Below are positions 17,060 through 26,559 of a DNA stretch of 54,799 bases, one piece after another. The notes under the pieces are model-generated. The model was not told the origin of the DNA. It made no database searches and worked only from the letters and a program-made list of their open reading frames with translations. The translations under genes were made by a program, and so were the position numbers. The DNA is taken from the NCBI GenBank assembly GCA_028293745.1, contig JAQGOF010000028.1, positions 1-54,799 on the forward strand, read 5' to 3'. The number at the start of each line of letters is the position of its first letter. Position 1 is the first letter of the stretch. Source of the DNA: Gammaproteobacteria bacterium. GTDB lineage: Bacteria > Pseudomonadota > Gammaproteobacteria > Steroidobacterales > Steroidobacteraceae.

Positions 17060-19641
17060 ATGGCGCGCAAGCACGTCGGACCGCGAACGAGCAACGACAC
17101 GATGACCCCGGCAACGCTGAATGGATCGAGCGCAGCGGCGCGGCAGCGACGCGGAGCGCTGACAGATGCGGCGGTGGCGGCTTGCATTTTCGCCGCGAGA
17201 GTTGCAGCTGCCGATGACTCTGCCGGAACCGCAGCGACTGCCGGCGCAAGCGGCGGCGGCGGGGTCGCGGAGGTTACCGTTACCGCCAACCGGCGAGAGC
17301 AGAACATTCAGGATGTTCCGATTGCCATCCAGGCGCTCACCGGCGCAACTCTGCAGCAATTGAACATCGAGAATTTCGAAGACGCCGTAAAGTATCTGCC
17401 CAACGTGACAGTGGCCGGTGGCGGGCCGGGTCAGGGTGATATCTACATGCGCGGACTGAGTGTCGGACCCGGGAGCATTCAGGGCTCCGGCGCGGTCGGT
17501 GCTTTTCCGAACGTCGCCGTTTACCTGGACGACCAGGCTGTGCAGCTCCCCAACCGCAATCTCGACATCTATGCGGCGGATCTCGAGCGCATCGAAGTCC
17601 TCGAGGGACCACAGGGTACCCTGTTCGGCGCCGGCGCCCAGGCGGGCGTGATCCGCTACATCACGAACAAGCCGAAAATTGACGTTACCGAAGGCAATGT
17701 CAATGCAGGCTACGCCTATACCTCACATGGGGCTCACAGCAGTAATGCCGACGCGATGATCAACCTGCCGTTGATCGCCAACACCCTGGCCGTGCGCGCG
17801 GTGGTCTACAATGACAGCCGCGGCGGCTACATCGATAACGTCCCCGGAACGTTTGTCCGCCAGAGTACCGACGGCGGCATCCATTATGCCGGCTATGTGA
17901 ACAACGTACCCGGTCCCCCGAGCGCCCTGAACTCGGTCAACAACAATAACATTGTCGCCAGGGATATCAACCCGGTCACCTACAAGGGTATGCGGGTTGG
18001 CGCGCTGTGGAAGCTCAATAAGGACTGGAACGCGCTGCTGATGCAGTCGTTCCAGGACATGGATGCCGAGGGCGTTTTTTACCAGACGCCGCAGAGCTCG
18101 GGCAGCTCGCCGCAGACTCTGCCGGACCTGTCGGTCCAGATCTACAATCCGTCCGACAACCGGGACCGGTTCGAGAACACGGCGCTCACTGTGAGCGGCC
18201 GCATAGGGGCGCTCAAGTTAGTCTACAGCGGCGCGTATCTCGTGCGCCGTGTGGAGCAGGTTGCGGACTATACTAACTACGCGCGAGGCACTTATGCCGA
18301 CTACTATCAGTGCATTCACTCGACGCCGGCTACACCCGGGCAGTGTTACTCGCCCAGCACGACCTGGCATGACCACGAGCGTGACGTCCACCAGAGTCAC
18401 GAGATGCGGCTGAGTACGCCGGATGATTGGCGGTTGCGCGGGATTGGCGGCGTCTTCTGGGAAAACTACGCGATTCACGAAGAGACCGACTGGCTGTACA
18501 AGACGCGCCGGGATTCACCAATGTCGGTCCGCCACCGGGAGCGTACGCTAACAATCCGAACATCCGTAACGACAACGAAGCGTTCTTCGATGACATCCTG
18601 CGAGGCTACAAACAGCGGGCGGCATTCGCCTCACTCGACTTTGACATCCTGCCAAAAACCCTGACCCTGACGGTCGGAACCCGGTACTACCGCTTCGACA
18701 ACATGGAGGTCGGCAGCGCGGTCAGCACTTTCGGCTGCTACCAGGCCGGACCGCCCCCCTGCATCAACGGCGCTCTGAATCTGAATGATCAGCACCTGCG
18801 GACCACCGATACCGGTTTCCGCAGCCGTGCCAACCTCACGTGGAAGATCGCACCCGATGTGCTGGTCTATTACACCTGGTCGCAGGGCTTCCGCCCCGGC
18901 GGCTTCAATCGAAGCTCCCACTACTCGTCGGTGCTGAACTACGCGTCCCCGCTTGCGTTCACCCCCGATACGCTGACCAATAACGAGCTCGGCTGGAAGA
19001 CGCAGTTGTTCGACCGGCGGCTGCAGTTCAATGGTGCGGTCTACCAGGAGGACTGGAAGAATGTGCAGACAGTGTTCTTCGATCCGCAGGGTGGCCTCGG
19101 CAACCTCGCATTCGAGACCAACGGTCCGAACTACCGGGTATGGGGCGTCGAGACGCAAATCATTGCGCGCGTCACCAATGAGCTGACACTGACCGGCTCG
19201 GCGTCCTGGAACAGCAGCAATCAAACGAACTCACCGTATATCCTCGATGTGACGGGGCAGCCCATCACATCGATCCCCAATCCGTACGGGTCGCTCGGCA
19301 GCACGCTGGCCGAGTCGCCACCGTTTCAGGGCAATCTGCGTGCCCGGTACGAGTTTATGTGGGGGGACTACCAGCCCTTCGTACAGGTCGGCGCCCAGCA
19401 CCAGGCGCACTCTCATTCAGCCACGGGCTTTGTGCAGAACTACGATCAACCGGGCTATACGACGTATGATGCCTTTGCCGGTGTCTCCAAGGACGCCTGG
19501 ACAGCCCAGTTATACTGCGAAAACTTCACTGACACCCGCGCGAATCTGTTTACGAGCTCGGCCCAGTCTATCGTTACAGTAACCGTCAACCGTCCGCGAA
19601 CCGCTGGGTTGCGGTTCAGTTACAAGTTTGGAGGTCAGTAG
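17060..19641 (+). pseudogene. TonB-dependent receptor interrupted by one frameshift
   Basis: Together the two frames make one TonB receptor of about 860 residues: TonB box and plug (AEVTVTANRRE, VEVLEGPQGTLFGAGAQAG), then the barrel. The first frame (to about 18505) reads ENYAIHEETDWLYKT and then loses homology. The next frame resumes with PGFTNVGPPPGAYANNP and runs to the proper C-terminus (LRFSYKFGG) and a TAG at 19641. One missing base near 18502-18510 explains this. It may be a true mutation, a programmed shift or an assembly error. The ATG at 17060 is preferred over 17033 because AGGGAG precedes it by six bases. The gene heads an operon with two HAL-like genes; the first begins one base after its stop. 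The partner receptor is at 23706-26315. Confidence 0.8.
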
Positions 19642-19642
19642 C

Positions 19643-21406
19643 TTGGGCATTTCCCTCTTGCTGGCACTAACCGCCAGCCTGGCTTACGTGCCGATCGCGC
19701 CAACCATGGCCGACAAGACGATCACCCTCACGGGGCATGATCTGTCGATCGAACAGATCGTGCAGGTTGCGCGCTACGGAGCGAAAGTGGCCGTGAGCCC
19801 GGAGGCGCAGCAACGCGAGGCAGACAACTATGGCCTGTTGCTCGAGGCCGCGGCGGAAGGCGTGCCGGTCTACTGGTTCAACCGCGGCGCCGGCGATCAG
19901 CGGGAAACAGTGATGTTCGAGGGCGACCCGAGCTCGCCCGAGAACCAAGCGAAAATCGAGCGCATGCAGATGCAGAGCTTTCGCTACGGCCCCTTCGCCG
20001 GATTTGGACCCGAGGTGCAGGACGAGGAAATCGTGCGCGCCATGATGGTCGTGCGTGCCAACGCAATGACCTTCAACGCGCCTAGTCCGCAGCTCGCGCA
20101 GATGCTGCTTGATTTTCTGAACAGGCGCATTACCCCCGTCGTGCAATCGCGTGGCACGCTCGGCGAAGGGGACCTCGCGCAGTTGCTCAATGTGGCAGGC
20201 GCAATGGTCGGCACAGGTGAAGTCTACTACCGAGGTGTCCGCATGCCCGCCGCAAAAGCGCTGACCCAGGCGGGCTTGAAGCCGATCCAGCCATTCGCGG
20301 CTGACGACAATGCGCTGACGAGCAGCGATGCCTACGCGACAGGACAGGCAGCGCTCGTAGTCAACGATGCGCGCCATGCCCTCGAGTGGGCAGACCTCAT
20401 CTACTCAATGGACCTGAACGGCATGAACAGCAGCATCACGCCGCTCAGCCTCGTCGTCCAATGCGATCGCCCGGGCCTTTGGCTGAACTGGGATGCCGCC
20501 CGCGTTCTCGACATGCTGAAAGGCAGTTATCTCTTCGATGCCGATGCCGCACGCATCATTCAAGACCCAGAGAGCCTTCGAGCTTCCTCCATTCGCCAGG
20601 CTTCCGCCTGGGACGAATGGTCCGCGCTCAACGACGCCGTATTGTTTCAGGCCAATTCATCGGATCACAACCCGGCCGTCCATGTTGGACTCGGCCCGGA
20701 GGATTCATGGGAGCTCGCCACCCCTCAAATGCTGAAGTTCTACGTGAAAGGCGGTCCCCACAGTCACGGCCAGCACGGCTACATCGTCTCGAATGCGAAC
20801 TGGGACCCGTACCCGATGGCCAACAAGCTGGAGAACTTCATCATCGGACTCGCCAACATGGACGTGGCCGTGATGTTGCGCATCGATCGGTTCAGCAGTC
20901 CCTTCTTCACCGTAGTCAAAGCCACAGACGTGCTGCCCGCGGCGGCTGGCCATTTTGTCGGCTACACGCCGGTTGCACTCCAACAGGAGATTCAGAGCCT
21001 GACCAACCCCGTGGCGCCGTTCGGTAGCGCAATCGTGGGTACCGTGGAAGATCTGCAGGCCCAGACTCTCATCAAGGTTCAGCGCGCGCGCCAGGCGGTG
21101 GGCACCACGATGGATCTGCTGGCGCATGATCTCCTCGAAGCGAGTCTGTGGCTGGACGTACGCAAGGCGCAGGACCCGCGCCGGCAATTTGGCCGGGCGC
21201 CGACCGCCGCCTGGACTGCTCTGCGCAGTAAAGTGCCGTTGGCAGCGAATTCCTGGGGTACTGCGGCCGGCTCGGACGCAACGATTGCAGCTTCATTTGT
21301 TCGCAGCACCGACCCTGCGAGCTTCTATCCCACTGCGCTACCGGCTCGCGGAAGCGAAGGCGCGCCGCCTGCCGCGCCAGGGTCGTGCGGCATCCAGCGC
21401 CACTAG
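19643..21406 (+). CDS. Secreted HAL/PAL-family protein lacking the MIO triad (paralogue 1)
   Basis: 587 residues with a leader (MGISLLLALTASLAYVP) and the fold markers of histidine/phenylalanine ammonia-lyases: ITLTGHDLSIEQIVQVARYGA, the Tyr loop VPVYWFNRGAG (Tyr77, usually VYGxNTGFG), VRAMMVVRANAM, LNRRITPVV, GEVYYRGVRM and QDPESLR (Gln307, Arg313; the usual Tyr is Glu). The cofactor-forming motif normally reads GSVGASGDLAP. Here it is GTLGEGDLAQ (residues 171-180), so Ala-Ser-Gly is Gly-Glu-Gly and the MIO group cannot form. Classical deamination is therefore unlikely; function unknown. The TTG start is chosen because GGAGG ends eight bases before it, inside the receptor gene; the leader lacks the usual basic N-terminus. 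It is followed after 22 bases by paralogue 2. Confidence 0.78.
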   Translation: MGISLLLALTASLAYVPIAPTMADKTITLTGHDLSIEQIVQVARYGAKVAVSPEAQQREADNYGLLLEAAAEGVPVYWFNRGAGDQRETVMFEGDPSSPENQAKIERMQMQSFRYGPFAGFGPEVQDEEIVRAMMVVRANAMTFNAPSPQLAQMLLDFLNRRITPVVQSRGTLGEGDLAQLLNVAGAMVGTGEVYYRGVRMPAAKALTQAGLKPIQPFAADDNALTSSDAYATGQAALVVNDARHALEWADLIYSMDLNGMNSSITPLSLVVQCDRPGLWLNWDAARVLDMLKGSYLFDADAARIIQDPESLRASSIRQASAWDEWSALNDAVLFQANSSDHNPAVHVGLGPEDSWELATPQMLKFYVKGGPHSHGQHGYIVSNANWDPYPMANKLENFIIGLANMDVAVMLRIDRFSSPFFTVVKATDVLPAAAGHFVGYTPVALQQEIQSLTNPVAPFGSAIVGTVEDLQAQTLIKVQRARQAVGTTMDLLAHDLLEASLWLDVRKAQDPRRQFGRAPTAAWTALRSKVPLAANSWGTAAGSDATIAASFVRSTDPASFYPTALPARGSEGAPPAAPGSCGIQRH

Positions 21407-21428
21407 ATCCCACATCGAGGTATCGGCC

Positions 21429-23222
21429 GTGCCAACGAAGACCCCGGGAGCTCGCCTGACCAGGACATCCACGGCGTGGGTGCGGCAAACCACCGCCGCC
21501 CTGGCTGTGGCAGCCACTTCGATGTTGGCCCAATCAGTTGCGGCTTCGGACTACCATCCGATTGCGCCAAGTGCCGGCGACAAAATCATCACGCTGACCG
21601 GACATGATCTGACCATCGCGCAGCTCATCGAGGTTGCACGTTATGGCGCTCACGTGACGTACAGCGCCGACGCATTACTCCACGCGGCCGAAGCCCGTGG
21701 CCTGAGAGCTGAGGCCGGTGAGGAGAACATTCCCGTCTACGGTCTCAATCGCGGCTCTGGCGCGCTCCGGGAGGTCAAATCGAGCTCGGAGCATCCAGCC
21801 GACACACAGGTACTGCCCATGCTCGGCGCAGGCGCGTTGCCCGAAATTGCCGACGAGGATCTGGTCCGCGCCGTCCTGTTGATCAGTGCCAATACCGCTC
21901 CCTTGGGCGCCGACGAGCCCGAGGACATGCAGATGTTGGCGGACCTGCTGAACAATCGGATCACACCAGTCGCCTATGCGCGTGGAGCCCTGGGTGAGGC
22001 GGATTTTCCCGCGGTCAGCAACAACGTGCGCGCGGCGATGAGCGGTAAGGGCGAGGTCTACTACAAGGGCGTGCGCATGAAAGCGGCGCAGGCGCTCAAA
22101 CAAGCCCACCTCAACCCGACTGCAGGGAGCTTCTTTGGCGGCGGGGCGGAAAATGCATACGGCGATGCCCGCGCGGCACTTCTGGTAGCCGATGGCGAGC
22201 GGGCGCTCGAATGGGCCGATCTGATCTACGCCCTCGACAAGATCGGAATGAATTCCAGTGTGACACCCATGGTGCAGCCCGTGCAGGCCAGGCGGCCGTT
22301 CAAATGGGTGAACTGGGACGCCGCGCGCGTCATGGACATGCTGAAGGGCAGCTATCTTTTCGAGGATGATCCCAAGCGGATTCTACAGGACCCGGAAAGC
22401 ATGCGTGCCTCGTACATTCGCCAGGGCTCCGCATGGAAAGCCTGGGCGGCGCTGCGCGACAGCATACTGTTGCAAATCAACTCTGCCGATTTGAACCCGA
22501 TGGTGATCGTAGGGGCGTCGCCTTCGGATTCATGGGAGCTCTCGACGCCGCAGATGATGCGCTACTACGTCAAGGGCGGGCCGTTGAGCCATGGGCAGCA
22601 CGGCTACGTGTTTTCTACGGCCAACTGGGATCCATATCCATTGGCGAATGACGTGGAAGCCTTCACCAACGCACTGGCCAACATGGACGTCGCGGTAGCG
22701 CAACGGATCGAGCGATTCACAGACCGCAGTCCCACGCCCTTCTTCACTGGGATCAAGCCGGCGGACGTGCTGACGCCCGAGCAAATCAGAAAGTCGCCTG
22801 CCCTGTCCGAGCCATTCTGGGTGTTCATGGATCTGTGGCAGGAGATACAGACCCTGTCGCCTTCCCTGGCTCCGGAAGGGAATGCAGCCGATGTTGGAGT
22901 CGCCGACATCCAGGGACAGACGCGCCTCAAGTCTTCGCGCGGTCAGCAGGTGGTGGATCTCACACTGCAGCTGCTCGGGTACGACTTATGGAATGCCACG
23001 TACTGGATGGATGTGCGTAAGGCACAGGATCCGTCCCGCAGCTTCGGCCCGGTGCCGACGGCTATCTGGACCGCCTTCCGCAAGGTGTTGCCCTGGCAGC
23101 AGGAACCTGAGACCCGGCCCGAAGTGCCTTATGGCCTGCTGGCCTACAACTTCCTGAAATCAACGTCCGTCACCACCTTCTATCCGGCAGGTCCAGCCAT
23201 GCCCGCAAGCGCGGGCCCTTAG
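21429..23222 (+). CDS. Secreted HAL/PAL-family protein lacking the MIO triad (paralogue 2)
   Basis: 597 residues. The N-terminus has basic residues and a hydrophobic core (AALAVAATSMLAQSVAAS), a good Sec signal. HAL/PAL family landmarks follow: IITLTGHDLTIAQLIEVARYG, IPVYGLNRGSG (Tyr104), LNNRITPVA, GEVYYKGVRM and QDPESMR. The MIO position reads GALGEADFPAV (residues 186-196), so the Ala-Ser-Gly triad is Gly-Glu-Ala. Like its neighbour it has a Glu in place of the MIO Ser. The two share the GHDL motif, EWADLIY and a conserved NWDPYP motif where active lyases have GNFHG. Start: GTG at 21429, with GAGG eight bases upstream. A small GC hairpin (23201-23216) overlaps the 3' end and only three bases separate it from the convergent barrel-protein gene. 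Confidence 0.8.
   Translation: MPTKTPGARLTRTSTAWVRQTTAALAVAATSMLAQSVAASDYHPIAPSAGDKIITLTGHDLTIAQLIEVARYGAHVTYSADALLHAAEARGLRAEAGEENIPVYGLNRGSGALREVKSSSEHPADTQVLPMLGAGALPEIADEDLVRAVLLISANTAPLGADEPEDMQMLADLLNNRITPVAYARGALGEADFPAVSNNVRAAMSGKGEVYYKGVRMKAAQALKQAHLNPTAGSFFGGGAENAYGDARAALLVADGERALEWADLIYALDKIGMNSSVTPMVQPVQARRPFKWVNWDAARVMDMLKGSYLFEDDPKRILQDPESMRASYIRQGSAWKAWAALRDSILLQINSADLNPMVIVGASPSDSWELSTPQMMRYYVKGGPLSHGQHGYVFSTANWDPYPLANDVEAFTNALANMDVAVAQRIERFTDRSPTPFFTGIKPADVLTPEQIRKSPALSEPFWVFMDLWQEIQTLSPSLAPEGNAADVGVADIQGQTRLKSSRGQQVVDLTLQLLGYDLWNATYWMDVRKAQDPSRSFGPVPTAIWTAFRKVLPWQQEPETRPEVPYGLLAYNFLKSTSVTTFYPAGPAMPASAGP
23201..23216. terminator. Small GC hairpin at the convergent 3' ends, possible terminator
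   Basis: GCCCGC, AAGC, GCGGGC form a perfect six-base stem with a four-base loop, just before the stop of the second HAL-like gene and facing the end of the barrel-protein gene. There is no T-run, and it lies in coding sequence, so a terminator role is only possible. Confidence 0.25.
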
Positions 23223-23225
23223 GCC

Positions 23226-23660
23226 TCAGAGCAGCTCGTAGGTGAGATCGTATGACGATCCCTTGGCATCCCGCGAATGCAGCTTCATGCTGCCCTTGGC
23301 GCCGGCGTACTTGCCCGTACCGCCAGTGACGGCCATGACGGAATCACCGGCGTCATAAAAGGGACCCTCGATCGTGATCTGGCCCTCCTTGAGCCGCAAC
23401 GTCCAGAAGCACTCCCAGCTCTTGCCGGCAATTACCCGCACGCAGTAGCCCTGATCAGAGCCAACTTGAGCCTTGTTGGCAGCGTCATACACCGGGTTGG
23501 CAAACGTCAACAGATCCCCGACCGAATCGCCTTTGACACCGAGATCGAGTGTCGCATCGGTATCCGCATGCTCGATGAGCTGGATTTTCTCACCAGCGAG
23601 CGTCGGAACCGCCCCCAGCACAGCCACCGCGCCTGCCACGATACATGTGAGCTTGGTCAT
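23226..23660 (-). CDS. Secreted allene-oxide-cyclase / dirigent-like barrel protein
   Basis: 144 residues with a signal peptide ending near VPTLAG. The mature part reads like the allene oxide cyclase barrel family: GDLLTFANPVYDAANK, a Gly-rich GSDQGYCVRV strand, WECFWTLRL, EGQITIEGPFYD and the highly typical VTGGTGKYAGAKGSM. In plants these eight-stranded barrels are allene oxide cyclases or dirigent proteins that steer reactive intermediates; bacterial members are mostly uncharacterised. Two cysteines could form a disulphide in the periplasm. The ATG at 23660 is chosen for its signal peptide and the GGGGGA upstream. It lies 45 bases after the TonB receptor on the same strand, so the two probably form an operon. 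The role in bacteria is unknown; the family call is good. Confidence 0.72.
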   Translation of the reverse strand: MTKLTCIVAGAVAVLGAVPTLAGEKIQLIEHADTDATLDLGVKGDSVGDLLTFANPVYDAANKAQVGSDQGYCVRVIAGKSWECFWTLRLKEGQITIEGPFYDAGDSVMAVTGGTGKYAGAKGSMKLHSRDAKGSSYDLTYELL

Positions 23661-23705
23661 GAGCGTCCCCCGTTGAGCCGGCCTCATCGGCGTGGGCCGC
23701 TGAGA

Positions 23706-26315
23706 CTAAAATTTGCAGGTCACATCGATACCGATGGTTCGTGGCTGATTGGTCGATACGCGCGTAATGGTCGGCTGCTGCCACGCGAAAACCGTGTTGT
23801 CGATCGTCAACGCCGCCAGTTTGTTGGTCAGATTGGTAGCCGTAATGTACGCCGCCCATTGGCGCGCGACAACGCCCGCTTTCAAGTCCACGAGGTTGTG
23901 CGACGGCAGCTTCTCGCGATAGTACGCCTGATCCTCGATTGGACCGATCAGCGAGCTCGAAAGGTGAAATACCGCGGCGAGCTTGTCGTTGATAGGCTGC
24001 TGGTAATCGAGCGCGGCGACCGCAGTGTACTCCGGGACGTTGATGATCTTGATTCCGGGGGTGAAGCCGGCCGCCTGCGCCGCAGCGCTGGGATCGTTGA
24101 TCTGAGCCTTGGTGTAGGCACCCGACACGCTCAGGGTGAGCCCGTCCGTCACCCGCATTGACGTCTCTACTTCCGGCCCGTATGCCCGCGCATTGCCCGC
24201 ATTGGTGTTGAACGGGTAGCCGCAGGTCAGGGACACGACCTGCTGAATCTTCGACCACTTGATGTAGTAGACATCGGCGTCGAACGTGAAACGCCGATCA
24301 TCGAACCTCGACTTCTCGCCCAGCTCGTAGCTCCAGACCTCATCCGGACCGTAGCTGGGCTGCTTGGATACGTACGCCCCGGGCGGGGCCGGCAGAGTCG
24401 GATCCAACTGATTGGCCAGCGGTACGTTGCAATTATACGCTCCCGGATTCGCCTCCAACTGTTGGATCGTGGGAATGGGGATCGGCAGATTCACGCCGCC
24501 AGGCCGCGCGCCCTTGGCTACGGTACCGTACACCGTAAGATCGGGCGTGGGCGTGTAGGACAGGTTCAGTTTTGGCAGCACCGCACTACCGCTCTGATGG
24601 ACGTTCAGGAGCGTATGGTCCTGGTTCGCCGCAGCGGTGCCAAGACCGGCCTGGTCGGCGTGGTTCTCGATCGTATATTTGAAGTAGCGGATGCCGGCAG
24701 TCAGCTTGAGATCATCCAGGAGCTTATAGGACGCCTCACCGAAAACGGCATACTGCTTCATGATATTCGGATTGTTGTCGTTGAATACGATGCCGTTCGG
24801 GTTGGCGGCCTCTCCGCTCGCGTACGGCGGCAGGTTCGCATCCGGGTAGCGCAGCACACTGTTGGGATTGTATTGCTGGCTGGCGGGACATGAACCGCCG
24901 ACCACAGGAGAAGTAGACGTCGGGTAGCCGCAGGTCAGCGCCGTCGCAAACGGGAGATTCTGGTTATGGGTGATGTACCCGGAATGAAGATCGGCGCCGT
25001 AAACGCCGCCCTGCCACTGCCAGGGGCCGGTCCCGTTGGAGGCGAGTCGCAGCTCGATGCTGTCCTGCGTGGTCGGATCGGTCTCCGAATACAGGCTCTG
25101 GATGAACGTGGTCAGGTTGTTGATGTTCTGCAGCGCCTCTGTCGAATCGGTCGTCTGGCGGACGAAGCGCTGCCAGTACGCCGGAGTCAAGGTCACCGAC
25201 GCGGGGCCGAAGTCATATACGAGAGTCATGCTGGCCAGCTTGAACTGGTCGTAGTACGGCTCCGGCTGATCGTATGGCTGATATATACCGGGATGAGTCG
25301 GATAGGGCGCGGGTGATGTACCGGTCGCCTGGTAGTTGTTATAGCCAGCGGCATCGATACGCTGGTACATCAGCGTCGTAGTGACGGACAGCTGGTCGTT
25401 GGGCTTCACCAGCAGTATTGCGCGGGCCGAGGCGAATCTCTCGAGGTTCGAGCCGTGGATGATCTTCGACGGGGTCGCATTCTGGACATCGCCGCGGTTG
25501 CAGTAGTAGGTCACGCAGTTTGAGGGCGCACCGGCAGATCCGTACGGATCGGTCGGAAACGGGAAATTGGGGATGACTACGCGGTCGATCCAGCCGCTGA
25601 TGTATTTTTCGGTGCCCACGATGCGCAGCGCCGCTATGTCGCCGAGCGGTACGTTCACCATCCCGCTGCCGCCGCCATTCACGCTGCCTCCTGACTCCGT
25701 ATGCGAGACGTTCAGGTCCGTCGCCGCCTCGAACTCCCCGAGTTTCGGCTTGTTGGTAACGAGTTTGATCGTGCCGCCCATGGATCCGGCGCCATACAGG
25801 GTACCCTGCGGGCCACGCAGCACTTCGACGTGGTTGAGATCGAACAGATCAGGATCGATGACGGTGCGACCGTTCAGCGCCACGGCGGACGCTGACAGCG
25901 GCGTCTCGTCGATATAGAAACCTACCGTAGCCGTGGAACCACCGGCCGAGGTCAGGCCCCGCATCTCGTATTCGGTCTGGCCAGGTCCCGCGGTGCGCAT
26001 CGACACGCCGGGCACTGCGCCCGCGAGGTCTTCGAGGCTGGTGATGTTTTCGTTCTGCAGCTGCGCAGCGCTCAGGGCCGAAATGCTGATCGGTGTCTCC
26101 TGCACCGTTGACTCGCGCTTTTCGGCAGTGACCACCACCTCCGCGAGATCCTTCTCGGACACGGGCGCCGTGGTCGAAGCGCCTGCGGCGGGTCCAGTGG
26201 CATCATCGGCAAACGCGGGACTGCACAGCGCCGGCAGCACAATGGCAACCAGCCATCGACTCGCTCCCCGGCCGTGTCGTGGCGAACTTGCAATGACAAC
26301 GACTGTCGATCCCAT
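23706..26315 (-). CDS. TonB-dependent outer-membrane receptor of the HAL-like/barrel system
   Basis: 869 residues, nearly the length the frameshifted receptor at 17060 would have. It has a signal peptide (LVAIVLPALCSPAFAD), TonB-box-like AEVVVTAEKRE, a plug with VPGVSMRTAGPGQTEYEMRGL and VEVLRGPQGTLYGAGSMGGTI, then a large barrel ending in GIDVTCKF. Two extracellular-loop-like segments carry paired cysteines (NCVTYYCNRGD and CGYPTSTSPVVGGSC), likely disulphides. The ATG at 26315 is preferred to a more distal start, since CAGGGG lies about nine bases upstream and it gives a normal signal. The promoter-like motif at 26356-26392 lies 41 bases upstream. The substrate is unknown; co-regulation with the HAL-like operon suggests a shared aromatic or related compound, which is inference. 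Confidence 0.85.
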   Translation of the reverse strand: MGSTVVVIASSPRHGRGASRWLVAIVLPALCSPAFADDATGPAAGASTTAPVSEKDLAEVVVTAEKRESTVQETPISISALSAAQLQNENITSLEDLAGAVPGVSMRTAGPGQTEYEMRGLTSAGGSTATVGFYIDETPLSASAVALNGRTVIDPDLFDLNHVEVLRGPQGTLYGAGSMGGTIKLVTNKPKLGEFEAATDLNVSHTESGGSVNGGGSGMVNVPLGDIAALRIVGTEKYISGWIDRVVIPNFPFPTDPYGSAGAPSNCVTYYCNRGDVQNATPSKIIHGSNLERFASARAILLVKPNDQLSVTTTLMYQRIDAAGYNNYQATGTSPAPYPTHPGIYQPYDQPEPYYDQFKLASMTLVYDFGPASVTLTPAYWQRFVRQTTDSTEALQNINNLTTFIQSLYSETDPTTQDSIELRLASNGTGPWQWQGGVYGADLHSGYITHNQNLPFATALTCGYPTSTSPVVGGSCPASQQYNPNSVLRYPDANLPPYASGEAANPNGIVFNDNNPNIMKQYAVFGEASYKLLDDLKLTAGIRYFKYTIENHADQAGLGTAAANQDHTLLNVHQSGSAVLPKLNLSYTPTPDLTVYGTVAKGARPGGVNLPIPIPTIQQLEANPGAYNCNVPLANQLDPTLPAPPGAYVSKQPSYGPDEVWSYELGEKSRFDDRRFTFDADVYYIKWSKIQQVVSLTCGYPFNTNAGNARAYGPEVETSMRVTDGLTLSVSGAYTKAQINDPSAAAQAAGFTPGIKIINVPEYTAVAALDYQQPINDKLAAVFHLSSSLIGPIEDQAYYREKLPSHNLVDLKAGVVARQWAAYITATNLTNKLAALTIDNTVFAWQQPTITRVSTNQPRTIGIDVTCKF

Positions 26316-26355
26316 TTGAGACCCCTGGGTGTTTTTTGCATGGGAGTGAAAGTTG

Positions 26356-26392
26356 TTGCACACGAATATCACTCTACCGACGTGGGGTCAAC
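26356..26392 (-). promoter_or_regulatory. Promoter-like motif of the TonB receptor / barrel operon, shared with 16981-17018
   Basis: Read on the minus strand, GTTGACCC is followed after 12 bases by GTGATATTCGTGTGCAA. TTGACC-N17-TATTCG fits a sigma70 promoter. It matches the block before the other TonB receptor at 24 of 25 motif positions, with a one-base difference in spacing and the same distance to the start codon. Confidence 0.6.
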
Positions 26393-26559
26393 AGTTTGCG
26401 AGTGTTGCGACAACGCCGCAGTTACAATGCCCGCGTGACCGCAGCCGGATTCGCACCACGCTGGCGCGAGCACCGCTCGCCTGCACCGAGCTGTCGCGTC
26501 GCACACGCGCGATCGCTTGAACAGCTGCGACACAACCGTGACACGGCGACCTGCTCGCT

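Noticed and set aside
17033..19641. Treating the two overlapping TonB receptor frames as two genes
   Set aside because: The first lacks a C-terminal barrel and the second lacks signal, TonB box and plug; they join into one receptor of the length of its paralogue.
19643..23222. Calling the HAL-like genes hutH or PAL/TAL
   Set aside because: The MIO triad is absent in both, other catalytic positions differ, the proteins appear exported and no other hut genes are nearby.
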